Part shown: positions 1 to 10,819 of the stretch, piece after piece | Position numbering within the stretch: the stretch's first letter is position 1 | How the letters are laid out: the number at the start of each line of letters is the position of its first letter | Assembly: GCA_023313575.1 (NCBI GenBank) | Contig: JAJTTP010000009.1 | Coordinates: 868,001-932,000 of the forward strand | DNA from: Eutypella sp. D-1 | Taxonomy: Eukaryota > Ascomycota > Sordariomycetes > Xylariales > Diatrypaceae | Length of the DNA stretch: 64,000 nt | Direction: 5' to 3' | Notes under the pieces: generated by a model | Seen by the model: only the letters and a program-made list of their open reading frames with translations | Database searches by the model: none | What the model was told of the DNA's origin: nothing | Translations under genes and position numbers: made by a program

Positions 1-1
1 T

Positions 2-1791
2 GGTGCTCCTATTCCCGAACATGGCATGCAGAAACAATCCCGTCTATCTCGTATCAGCACTTATATACCAGTGCCTCAACCTCAACTAAACCCAGATACA
101 TCCAAGCATGAGCCTGCAAAATTTGCCATCTCCATTACTTTGTTGACTCCTGGGCATCCCATTCCCTACACCACTCCCAAGTCTACCGAGTCCAATCCAC
201 ACCCCAAACCTCTCTATGCAGGTCCACTTCCCTCCTCCACCTCCGACCCCTCCAAGCATGCCAACACCGTCACTCCTTACATCCCCATGACCAACTCCGA
301 AAACGAGACGATTGCCGCTTATATCTACTTCGATGGACGTGCTAAGGAAGAGGTCGCCACCCTTTTGCGTCCTGGCGAAGAAACTTGGGTCAATAGTCGT
401 TGGGTCCAAGTTCCCGATAGTGAGGGTGGTGGGCTCGCCGAGAGGGAGTTTCTCTTCCGCGAGGTAGGCTTGGAGAGATGGTTGAATGGCTTGGATTTGC
501 AAGGACATGATGCCGCAGAAAAAGTAGAGAAGCGAAGGCAGAAATTCGAGAGGCGCCGCCGCCAGAAGCCCGCCGCACATACCGGCAATGTGGACACCGA
601 GAAACCCAACCGACCTAGAGATGCCCTCGCCTATGGCGCCGACGAACAGCTCGAGAGCCCCGCCTTGTCCGACTCTGACTCCCTTTCTGACGATGATGAG
701 CCTCCCGAGGCAACCGGTCAGATCAAAGTTGCTATGTTCCGCGTGATTGCCTCCGGTGAAATCAAGAAGGGCGAATACTCGCCCCAGTTTGATGCCCATG
801 ATGACGACGACGAGAGCGATGGCGGGGCTAAGGCTGGGAGCAACGGAATCGATGCGGATGTGGAGCATACCACTAGTTTTGCTAAGCCCAAGACGCTCGA
901 TCCTAAGACGATTAGTACACAGACTGTGACGGGCATCGACGGACCTGACAAGCCTTATGCTACCTTCACATTTTTCTATCGTGGGCAGAGTGGGTAACCC
1001 GCTATATCTGACAGATTGTGCTATTCATATTAATCTTCTTTAGGACAACTTTCGAAGATGGGAATTCTGTCCGGCTCTAAGGCCGAGTCTAAGACGACCG
1101 GCAACAAGCGACGGTCAACCCAGCTTGATTTCTCAGGGCTGGGCCCACTCAAGACTAGCGGTACGGTGGGATTCTCGGCCTTCAGGGACCAGGAGGCCGA
1201 GAAAGCCAGACGGCGCGGCTCAGGGAAGATCAACGGTGCGATGGACGACAGCGATGATGACGACAGTGACGGTGGTCCTCTCGTAAAGATGGAGGATACA
1301 GATGATAAGATCATCAAGACCCAGCTAGGCCCAGAGGACGCTAAAGTTACGGGAGAGTTGCAAGCTGGCATCGATAGAATTCGGGTATGTCAACCAAAGA
1401 TGACTTGTCTTTGCTCTGGCGGGATCTATAACTAACACCTCTATAGCTAAAACGACAACATTCTGCCGACCCTGACAGTGTCAGTCAACCAAGGAAATCA
1501 CCGAGTACCACGCCTGCTGCTGGGGATGAGACTCCAACAGACAATTCCCAGGGCGCAAAGCTACTGCCTGATTCGATGGCTAATATTATGTCTCGAGCTT
1601 TTAACGAAGAGCCATCCATTGGGAGCCCACTGAAGAAACAGCGAGCCTCGGTGGATGGTGCCGCACAAGACCGATCAGCAAATTTTCCCTCCGCCTTAGG
1701 TGATGTTCTAGCCCGCGCAAGTGCAGATGCACAAGCAAAACAGCAGGGCAACGTTCCAGCGTCTACTATCGAGGAGGACGAAGTCTTATAA
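2..1791 (+). CDS. DUF7918-type fungal protein, 5' end cut by window edge
   Basis: Three exons, 2-980, 1044-1384 and 1447-1791, join in frame to 554 codons plus stop. The frame is open to the first base and reads GAPIPEH before the first in-frame ATG at 26. Family members carry a similar G-x-P-L/I-x-E-Y/H element near the N-terminus, so the true start is probably outside the window. Seen: a WVNSRWV segment, a long acidic and basic low-complexity middle, then D-x-P-Y-A-T-F-x-F-F-Y-R. Splicing at the GTGGGC donor (981) gives FFYR-QLSKMGIL, matching the F-x-YR-x(n)-L-x-x-x-GI ending of DUF7918 proteins; the other nearby donor, GTAACC at 994, runs into a stop. The C-terminal exon is Ser/Asp/Glu-rich and probably disordered. 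The family has no known biochemical role. Family call by pattern recall only. Confidence 0.7.
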
Positions 1792-3717
1792 GGTCTTTCG
1801 ATGCCTTGGTGCGATGAAGACCTCTATTCCCAGTTTTGAACACGAGATGCTGTATAGAAATTCTCATCGCGCTTTCCTTTAGAGTTGATGAGAGAATGGA
1901 AGAGTCCTAGTCTCCCCGCACTAGTATCACACTCTACCGTCTTAGGTCCTTCGTATAAGGGGACGAGATCTTCTAGACTACCTTTCTTAACCAACATCTG
2001 CTTGGTATGTGATACCGGCAGACATGTAAGAGATCAATCGGTTACCACCCACAACCGTCTATGAATACGTGCGCTGGGACTCTTTGTTCGTTGCTTTGTC
2101 AGATATACGACTCTTGATTTTGAGGTCTCCTACATTGGCTACCGTAAAGGGGATCGGCATCACGATAACTCAGGGTAATGCAGCAACGGATGCCGAGCCC
2201 ACGCTGGCGGACATAATCCGTCAATCATCAGCAGCACCCTTCCAAGCTCTCCTCTTGACCTCACTTCACCCCGCGACATCTTCTCTTTCTCCATCAGCAC
2301 CGCTTGCAGGTTTTTTTTTTGTCCCTTCCATCTTGATTGTATGAATACCCAAAGTTATACACATGCACGCATGAAACATGGACTTGTTTTTTTCTTCTTC
2401 TCTTCTATCTTTTTCCGGTCTCTTTAAATTCGCATAGCAGATGTGAATTTCTCAGCAGGAGGGGCTGGGGGCATAAGGGGCCTGCGAGACGTCCGGGTTT
2501 TTTTTTTTTTTTGGTTTTTTTTAATCAAAGAAAAAAAAAGGAAAGGGGTTGGGGAAGGTGAGGGTATGCGTACCTTCTTCTGCATTTCTGCTCACTTTTC
2601 TGCCACTACATCCTGATAACACCCCATCATGGTCTTTCACATGGTTCCAGGCGACAAAGCCACTGAAGAGAAGGGACGGGCGGATGAACGGACGGGTCGT
2701 TTACGGGCATGGTTGTTTAGTCCGGTCGGTTTGGCCTGTTGGCTGGTTGGTTGGTTGGCAGGTCAGTTCGTCAGTCCGGTGGTGTTTGACAGACGAAACA
2801 AAGGGAGGGCCAGGTTCAGGGTAGGAAAGGGCAGGGCAAGGCTAGGCAACGTCAGGCAGGCAAAACAAATAAATCGGGCACATCCATAGTCTCAACAGCG
2901 CAGAAGAGAAGAAGAAATTTTTAAGGAAAACAACCCTTTATATGGGGCCCTCCTTCCCGGACTAAAGAGCCGGTCACTGCTCAAATACCAATATGATCGT
3001 TTGTGTTACCCCTCTTTGTCTATGTGTATCCGATGTTGATCTAATTGATAGCGGTCAGTGCTCTTATGACCCCCGAGGGAGGGTTCGGGGTGAGGAGCGA
3101 TGTGTTGCAGGACATCGCCTCATTACTTGTTTCCAGAGCGAATGGTGTATGATGCAAGACTATGCAGGGACTTGGTCTAACCAGTAATACATGTAAAAAA
3201 TATGAGCCTTAGTGCTACGCAACCCCCCATGCTAACCCTGATCGCTGCCAAAAGGTCCAAGCTGTCACTTCCGAAGGACGAGTTTGCCACCTACCCCGAG
3301 AGCAAGGTAGAATGCCGGACACATCGACCGGCCCTCCGAGAAAAAAAGTTCGGAAGGTCCCCGGGCACAATCCACGCCGGCGGAGCACGAAGCTCAGCAA
3401 GTAATACATTATTATGTGTTCTAAGTAGTTACTACTTGTTTGATTTACAAGCTATGAGCAGACAGCGTTCGTGCTCCCCGACGAAAAGGCAGAGAGCCCA
3501 GTGCCTGACATAAATATGGACGTTCTTCTTCCCAGGCCAGGCAAGTTCTATCTTTCATTCCCGCATAAACTATCTATCCCATCTCCTCCGAGTAGCTCAT
3601 CTTCACTTCTTTTGTGCATTCTTGTGTTCTACTCTCCAGTCCCGCCCATACGCATAATTTCCACGACATCCCCAGTATTGCCCACTCGCGCCCCAGCTCA
3701 CGCAGAGGTCCTTCATC
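1792..3717. other. Intergenic region, no supported gene
   Basis: No reading frame here resembles a protein. It holds T-rich homopolymer runs near 2310-2320 and 2500-2522, a G-rich stretch around 2460-2480 and a GGTTGG run near 2740-2760. A pyrimidine-rich tract at about 3560-3700 (cttctttt, ctctccag, cccgccc) looks like the promoter and leader of the gene starting at 3718. Confidence 0.5.
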
Positions 3718-4331
3718 ATGCCCAGGCCCAAGTCCAAGTCCAAGGCCAAGTCCAAGCCCCAGTCGTCCAAGCACCGCACCGGGGGCAAGCGGCAGGGTGA
3801 TAGGGACCGTTCCCGCGAACGGAGGCTGTTCGGCCCCACGAGGGTGCCTCACCAAACGTACGTGCCGCCGGAATTGGTGTTTCTGGGCGTACAACCCCAA
3901 TTGGCAATACGCGGCAGCTACAAAACAATTAACTTGCGGTATGGCCCTTTGGAGGTGTCCAGGGATTTTACCCACGCCACGATCTACCAAATCCAAATAA
4001 GAGAACCTGAAGGAGAAGAGCCCCCGTCCGGTCTGAGGGTGCACACGGCCAGTCCTAGCTTCTACAACACTTTTGCATTCTTCACATTCGAGAATGTACC
4101 CGTGGTTGGGGACCAGGGAGGAGAGTGGCAATTCGAAGCGATCCTCTATAACGAGGAGCGCAAGCTGGCTGAAGCGAGGTCCAGACCATTTCATATTGTA
4201 TGGGATTATGCATCGACTTATGATACTCCGTGTAAGTTGATCCATCCACACCACTTTTTACCAGACTTCTTGCTGATGTTGATTCTTGTTGTGGTGTAGA
4301 CCCCTACCAGTGGAGCGAAGAAGCATCTTGA
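3718..4331 (+). CDS. Small protein of a tandem family, copy 1 (velvet-like strand pattern?)
   Basis: Exons 3718-4231 and 4300-4331 join in frame to 181 residues; donor GTAAGT, acceptor GTGTAG. Residues 1-36 are strongly basic (repeated KSK, RDRSRERR) and could be a nuclear localisation or nucleic-acid-binding tail. Residues 45-162 alternate hydrophobic and polar residues like a beta-sandwich. The segment 119-161 runs F-x-F-F-x-F-E-N-V, then G-E-W137-Q-F-E-A-I-L, then R-P-F-H-I-V. This recalls the end of the velvet domain (FF-x-F-x-x-L-S-V, Y-R-L-x-F-x-L, S-x-P-F-x-V), but classical velvet N-terminal motifs are not clear. The last exon gives a short W-S-E-E tail. Two related genes follow downstream in the same orientation with the same plan, a short last exon containing W and SE/SEE. 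Function unknown; the velvet link is my inference. Confidence 0.7.
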
Positions 4332-5396
4332 AGCTAGTTGGACTGGCCGGCCGTCTCGGTATTTGGAGCCTTCCTTGCTGGAGTGTTTTGTTACTGTTGG
4401 GTAGGAGTCAGGACGGAGGCAGACCATAAGAGCATCATTTAATTAATAAACGATTCTTTGGCCTAGATCACAGTGGCATTATATCATTGCCGTTTCGTTT
4501 CGTTTCGTATAGGTACACATGTCTTTGGTTTATGTTATCTATGGTGAAGAAAGGCCACTACTTCTCTCAAGTGCCGTGCTAATAAGATAAGTAGCCATGT
4601 GATCAAGAATATTGAGTTTGTTCGTCCCTTATTTTCTGTTGTCGGCTTTGGTCATCTCTTAGATGTCTTATTCGAAAGATCACTCTCCTCCCCGGTTGAG
4701 ATGGGTACATGTCCCGGATTGTGTTACTCTGAAAATCCTTGTGATAATTATATTTTACGTTTTTGCTTGTAGAGCATACCCTGTAGCAACCCTTTTTTTC
4801 CGTGCTACCGTAGGCGTAAGTTTGCTGCTTTTATCATCCAGCTGCATCTTTTCAGCGCCAGGACTAATGTGAAAGTAAGCATGTAATTAAGTCCGTGTTA
4901 GGCGGCCATGATACAAAAACACTAGCAGGTCAATAGATAGTGCCTAGCCAACTCGTATGAGGGCATTATAGTAATTACACGAAAGATCCGAAGCGCTACC
5001 TCGAGCCTGGCGAGGTGAAGGGGACTGTGCGCATGGCTACTCTGAACAAAAGCATGGAAGAGCCCTGTTCTAGCTCGGGTGGAGGGGGAGCACAGTTTGC
5101 ACAAGTAATATATTGTGTTTCATGGTCTAGGTGTAACGGATGTTTGCTTGCTCAAATAGAACCAAGGTGTAAAGGCAAATTCTCTTTGAAAGAGAATAGC
5201 TTAGAGACGCGTGGATTACGAAGCTCTTCCTCTCTCCCTTTCTCTTTCCGCCCTCCTCAGCCAACCCAGGAATTGCTATTCTTATTATTCTGCATCTCCA
5301 CATCAATAAAAACACCGGTTTCTCGTAACACTCATCTTTCTATTTTATTTGATCTTCTTTCTTGCCTAGTTATAATTCCTTTCCGCGCTTTTCATA
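4332..5396. other. Intergenic spacer between tandem copies 1 and 2
   Basis: No gene seen. A small direct repeat (tttcgtttcgtttcg, about 4493-4507) lies after copy 1. An isolated ACGCGT hexamer is near 5207. A pyrimidine-rich tract at 5225-5390 leads up to the ATG of copy 2 and looks like its promoter and leader. Confidence 0.5.
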
Positions 5397-6104
5397 ATGG
5401 GAAAGACCTCTCGCCATCAACCCTCCCTCCGTAGGTCCGGCCGCCACATACCTTCCCACCCGAAGTCTTCCAGCAGCAAGTCCGGGAATGTTGGGCGCAA
5501 GAGAAATCCCAACTCAACGGAGGAGAGGCCTTCATCCAAATCGACGGAGGAGCCTTCGCCTTCATCGGTACCCAGTCCGGAGCTCGAGATAATAGAGATA
5601 CGCGATCTCCCTATAGTTTCCGGTAAAGAGGTTGACATAACTGCGGAGTTCGGTCCAGTCCCTGGAGTGGCTAGATATGGTCCCGAGGAGGAATACAAGG
5701 CTACAATAACCCAAACCCAGATGACAACTCACGATAACGACCTACAGCCCTTTAAGGCAAAAGCAACAAATGTGAGAAACCACGATGATTGTCATCGTAT
5801 GAGGTTCCTATTCAAGGATGCAAAATTCGAGTACATGGAGGGAAACTGACGGGTCGACATACAGGTTTTTCGAGCCGAGAAGGAAATCCATCTAGGCCTT
5901 CAAGATCTCCCTGAAGAGACAGATGCACAGCAGCTTGTCAACGAACAGCTTGCAAATGAGCAACTTCCAAGTGAAGAACCAGCAAGCAGCCAGACTAAAA
6001 AACCACGTAAGTTAACCCACACCTACCTACACTCAAACATCCGCAGAAATTGACTCGTGTTAGTACCTTTATGGCTACAAAAAATAATGGATTCAGAGAC
6101 GTAA
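5397..6104 (+). pseudogene. Tandem family copy 2, interrupted by in-frame TGA
   Basis: The frame opens at ATG 5397 and meets TGA at 5847-5849 (codon 151), but the same frame continues as good coding sequence to a GTAAGT donor at 6007. With the acceptor ending at 6063, the last exon 6064-6104 gives a short tail containing W and SE, as in copies 1 and 3; with the acceptor ending at 6046 the tail would end at 6063. Either way the total is a whole number of codons. The TGA sits where the sister proteins have W (W137 in copy 1, W109 in copy 3), between E-G-N and R-V-D-I-Q-V-F. A PEL element about 90 codons upstream aligns with PEL of copy 1. The N-terminus is Ser/Lys/Arg-rich and low complexity. 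Removing the stop by splicing would need an intron of about 34 nt that shifts the frame. A recent pseudogene, a readthrough gene or a sequence error are all possible. Confidence 0.65.
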
Positions 6105-7553
6105 GAAACGCAACCATTATAAGAAGCTCTTACGTCGGCTATATTGATGGTAACCACCGCGACTCCGTGTTGGTCGATTTACTTCGACACTTTCGCACCG
6201 TTGTGGCTACTGGGTGGCCCTGGCTTGCATTGCTTAGAGTCCTGGGCGAATGCAAAACCGGCTACCTCTGTATACGGGGTCGTCCGCCTAGAGCCCTTCG
6301 TGCCATTATAGGCAAGGCCATGAAAACGTCTTCAGATTAATCAACTCTTATTGGGGTAGATCACTACGTCATGGCACCGTTTTGCCTCACGCGAGGCCAC
6401 GTTATTGGCTTCAAATTTCTTGTTTTCCGTTTCCTTTTCCTTTTTGTCCGCCCGGGTTGGGGGTTAGAGGTTTTGGGTGGGGGGGGGGGGGGGCGAGTTG
6501 TCATGATGTTTTCTAAGGGAAACCAAGTGTTTGAGCATCGGATCGTAATTATGTTGTCAAAGAAGAGTTCTGCGTCTGTTATTGGTGTACTATTGGTATT
6601 TTTGGCTTTCGACTCCTTGATAATGTGTTGTTCGCTATTAGTTATAGCTACTTACTCACTGATAGGAATACCATTTTTCAACTTCTTCTATCAGAGGGGC
6701 ATGTTTTTCCAATACATAAGCATCATATGAAAGGTAGCTATGTGAACTATCCCTTGTTAAACGGTCATGATGCGATGATACTGAGAGACAGACAGTGCTA
6801 ATCACCTCCAGCATCATTAGATATATATTGAGTTATTATTAATAAATGTTAGAATGGTGACACGAAGGCTAATCGAAGGCCTAGAAATGTCTACCAATCT
6901 TGTGGATGTGGCTACGGACGTCATAGTAGAAGCTTGAATTATATATGGTCCTATATACACAATAAAGTATCCCAGAGGCAGAATAATATCTGTTCACCTT
7001 TCTGCTACCAATCTGGGCAGGCTGTCTTCAGAAGTCTAAGTGGTACAATGTAAGGCTAGGGTATAGTCCTTTGTTGGATGACCAGGCCGGCGAGTAGAAC
7101 AGTGCTATGTGTCGATTTTATTGCGTTGACCGGTCTTGAAGCTTGCTTCGGGGGGTTGAGACGTTGCGTACCTAAGTAATTAATCTCCACCGCAAGACTT
7201 GTGCTTCGTGTTCGGGTACTTTGCCACTGATACCGTTGCGGGGATTTACTCGGAGAAGAATGCATGGCAAACAACGAACGTCATTTTTCATTCACGGGGT
7301 GGCTAATATGTATCACCATTACTTGGTTGGTCCTGGCTGTACAGGTTTTCTATACTCTCACAAGATCACTAAAATTTGTCTTTCCGTGTTTTACGTTCCC
7401 TTCAGGTTTCGATATAAAATGTCGACTTCACCCTTCTGCTCTCTCTTATCTCTCTCCAGAGTAGTAATCTGGCTAACATTCAGCAACCTCTCGACACTCT
7501 CTAAAAACATCACTCCCACAAGCAGTACAATCGACAAGGCAGGATCATCGAGG
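6105..7553. other. Intergenic spacer between tandem copies 2 and 3
   Basis: No supported gene. A run of 14 or so G residues lies at about 6479-6493. The rest is AT-rich. Pyrimidine-rich sequence at about 7425-7500 precedes copy 3 and is probably its leader. Confidence 0.45.
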
Positions 7554-8145
7554 ATGGCCGCGTCAGCATCAGGGCCGAGCTCATCAGGGGGTGCCAGTAC
7601 ATCGACGGATGCAAATCCAGTTTTCCATATGAAGGTTGTGGTAAACCCTCCTCGTATGGTCCAACGGGATAGTAGCCTACCATGGGAAATCGTTGCCGTC
7701 GTCACTCCACAGGTGAGCGGGCGATGCATAGCCACTATTTCTCAAGCCTATCAGGGAAATCAAAGCATCTGGCGTGATGCATTCGATACATTCCAAACGG
7801 TGTTAGAAAAAGACTCTGATCACGGTTATTTCGTCTGGGAGAAATTCAACCTACGGGGAACTGACCCCTTTCTCCAGTGGGACTACCTAATGATCAAGCT
7901 CTCACGACACGGCGAAGGGGCCGGAAACAACGCATTACTAACAACGACTATTACCCATTCATTCTGGTTTACCGAATTCCCTTTGGGCCATGAGATGAGT
8001 GGGTAGAGACCTGTCTCTGGTGCGCGAATTTTACGCTAATCATTCAATAGGAAGTATCAGCTACGAATGGTACAAATGGCTCTACTCTGAGGAGAATGAC
8101 GCTTCGATGCCTCGGAAATTACGAGATGAACTAAGAGACGCGTAA
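7554..8145 (+). CDS. Small protein of a tandem family, copy 3
   Basis: Exons 7554-7998 and 8051-8145 join in frame to 179 residues. The donor is GTGGGT at 7999; the nearby GTAGAG donor at 8003 would give a stop soon after the join. I chose ATG 7554 (context cgaggATGg); the same frame is open further upstream to 7221, but that part is low-quality and reads like leader. Residues 1-20 are Ser/Gly/Ala-rich. Then comes F-H-M-K-V-V-V-N-P-P and L-P-W-E-I-V-A-V-V, next Y-F-V-W-E-K-F-N-L-R and L-Q-W109-D-Y-L-M-I-K-L, and the last exon reads Y-E-W-Y-K-W-L-Y-S-E-E. The W109 strand and the C-terminal W-x(n)-S-E-E match copy 1 and the broken copy 2, which supports common descent although identity is low. 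No signal peptide or membrane segment. Function unknown; a velvet-like beta-sandwich is only a guess. Confidence 0.65.
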
Positions 8146-10819
8146 AACGATGTTGGAATGGTGTTTTTTGTCCATGCATGTCGCTGGCTGACCGTGTTGT
8201 ACACTTGCAAGTCGCAAGGAGTATCTGCTTAACACTGCCCCTGTACACGGTCATATCAACGCTGGGGACTTTCACGCCTTATCGGGATTGTATTACAATA
8301 TCTGTTTCCGTTACCAGCTTCTCTCATACCCTTTCCCCCTTTTCTTCTGAACTCGAAGTTATTGATGGAGTGGCCAATAAACTTTTATATCTATGGCAAC
8401 TAGTGCCATATAAAAGGATGGATCCTGAAAATCGAAGTTAAAAAACAGACCCGTTTTCCAAATTAAATTGATAGTGACAGATCTTCTTCCAATACGCCCT
8501 TAACCCTCCCCACCTCCTCTCCGGGGAATGATGAGTTTCCGTTTAAACATGTATGTGGATGTTTAATTATCATCCAAGTACCGTATTAAGCTATTATTTG
8601 GTATACCTATTTATGCCCTTGGAATGTGGCGAATAAGGTAAACAATCAGGTTAGTTGAGCAGTAAACTACAAGAAGGGGCTTAGTTGGAGTTGTGTGTGT
8701 GGGAGTTGGCGTTCACACTATTACTCATTTAATATACAAGCAGGCCCGCTGATTGAATCCTAGATAGTGTTTACGATACTTCGTGTAAAACTTATCAGCA
8801 CTATTATAGTCAATCTCTGGTCGATGTTGAACACATTTTTTATGTAAAAAAACATATAATTAAGCAAGGGCTTAAAAGAAGTTTAGTGATGTGACCCGCA
8901 TAGCATAAGCAAGGTTTTTGGTGTTTTTAACAACTCTTTCTCTCCGTAGCCAATATGAATGCTTACTGCAGTTTCCTTAGAAGACGGAATTTACAGATAA
9001 GTAGGTTTAAGCCAGGCTGGGCGCTTTTTAAGGTTAAGCATGAAGTAAAAAGCTTATCATTATAAGGCATAAGTGACTTATTCGCAAGGCGCGCTTACCG
9101 AGTAGGTAATATAGCTGTATATTGCAGTATTTTGTAGCAGAATCCGAAGTTATAGCATAGCATTGATAAAATAAACAACAACAAGAACTCGCCACGGAAT
9201 ATCATAGGCGAATGCAATACCACGGGCTTAATCCCCATCTACTATTCGTGGTCGACCAGTAGCTACGTTTTCCTTATCGACTTGATTACTAGTTAACAAA
9301 TGGTGGGATTCACCCAGTTAACTCAAGCTACTGGCTCCCCGGGAAGAATTTCTTACCAAGTAGTAAAATAGTTCTTCGATTTTTAGGTGTGATGAATACC
9401 TTTGTTTAGCTTGTTTGTTTCGTCGTGGGCTAATTGCATGTCCTTACGCCCGGTGCACGCTCTGCATTCATTACGGAATCGGCCAACGAATTTAACTCGG
9501 CGGATTATTTCATAGTTATCGCAGTGGTTCCCTTAATTAACGCCTCGATCAATGGCCGAAATTCAGGCGCCGCCGCTATCTTGCTGAAGGAAGATATAAT
9601 AGGCTTTGTAATACCAAGAACAGTTTGCCGCTGTAATGATTCTATTATTACTAACGACAACAATAGGCTTAAAGATCACTAGTTACCCCTTTTTTAAGTG
9701 GCAGTTAAGTGGGGCGACCAGCCCTACCCTTAAGTTCATAGGCTGCGAGCAAAAACACCTTAATTTCTTTTGGAAAAAAAAGGTGGTGTGGAAGCTTACG
9801 TAGGTATGCAGCTTGTGATATGATTAACAAACTTAAAAGAAACGTATTAGTATATAAAATGGTAGTGATAGCTCCCATGCTTGTTGTTTCGTCGTATCCC
9901 TATGTAGTTAGAACAATGTTTAAATCTACTGCATTTTATTGTGCTGCTAAGCTCTTCAGGCGGAGACGTAAAAGGGAAACGCACCAGTTTAATCATATGA
10001 AGTTACCGGATAAGACCTCATTAAGTTGCGGTAAATAGCACGCAAAGGATCGTCAACCGCATTATAAATCCCGTCTTTAACAAGATAAGTCTTAATTATC
10101 CAGGCGAGTGGAGTCAGGAATGGTGAGTTACGCTATGTCACAGATAGGGGCAAATGGGGGCAAGACGCCCCACCACACCCTGCGAATAACGAATGCCATA
10201 GTTAGTCCCAGCCTTAATAAGAGATAGAAATAAGTATGCAGCCTAACAGATAATTCCCTATATCTTTATTATGACTGGATACACTTCAGGACGTTATTTT
10301 CGTCTTGACATTTTTCGCCGTCTTTAAGGGGAGGAGAGACTATGGGCCTAAGTTTGGATTGGCTGTTGAGGGCTGTTCCCGCGCTATGTTATTTACTACC
10401 CTGCTTCCTCCAAGTCCCTTCTTCTCTGCGAAATTCCAATCAAGAAAAAAGGTTAGGAGAGCTGTGGAGAAGGGGGAGCGCAATATGCGATTTACTCACC
10501 CAGCTTGCTTCCTCTTAATATTAACTACTTGCCGCTATGCCCTCGAGTCTGAAAATGGCTTGATACCGCCCATCGGCTTTCTTATATACCTTGGCTTTTT
10601 ATCTGACTCTATTAGTTCATAAAAATAGTGACGATCACACACACTCGTTCATATAGTTAGTTAGTTACGACTTTGAGCCCCCCTTAACGGAGAAGAAACT
10701 TGGCGCGTCATCGATTGATTAATCGGCAACTGCCCGCTCGCTTGCTTGCTTTACGCTTCTGGACTCTCTTCTATAAATATCCATTATTCGACATGAAACT
10801 TTCATCATTCCCCCATCCA
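8146..10819. other. AT-rich gene-free block, likely decayed repeat
   Basis: About 2.7 kb, visibly richer in A and T than the flanks and full of short TA-rich stretches (around 8570-8600, 8840-8880, 9050-9180, 9800-9870). A few open stretches of 70-105 codons (for example 9434-9682 and 10305-10622) look like fragments, not whole genes, and I cannot name them. I did not find clear terminal inverted repeats or long terminal repeats by eye. A decayed, mutated transposable element is the most likely content, but this is inference from composition. Confidence 0.4.

Noticed and set aside
994..1043. GTAACC donor at 994 for the DUF7918-type gene
   Set aside because: Joining 993 to 1044 gives a stop about 12 codons later, while the GTGGGC donor at 981 keeps the family motif.
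5831..5864. A possible small intron removing the TGA of tandem copy 2
   Set aside because: It would be about 34 bases, too short for normal fungal introns, and it shifts the frame into a new stop.
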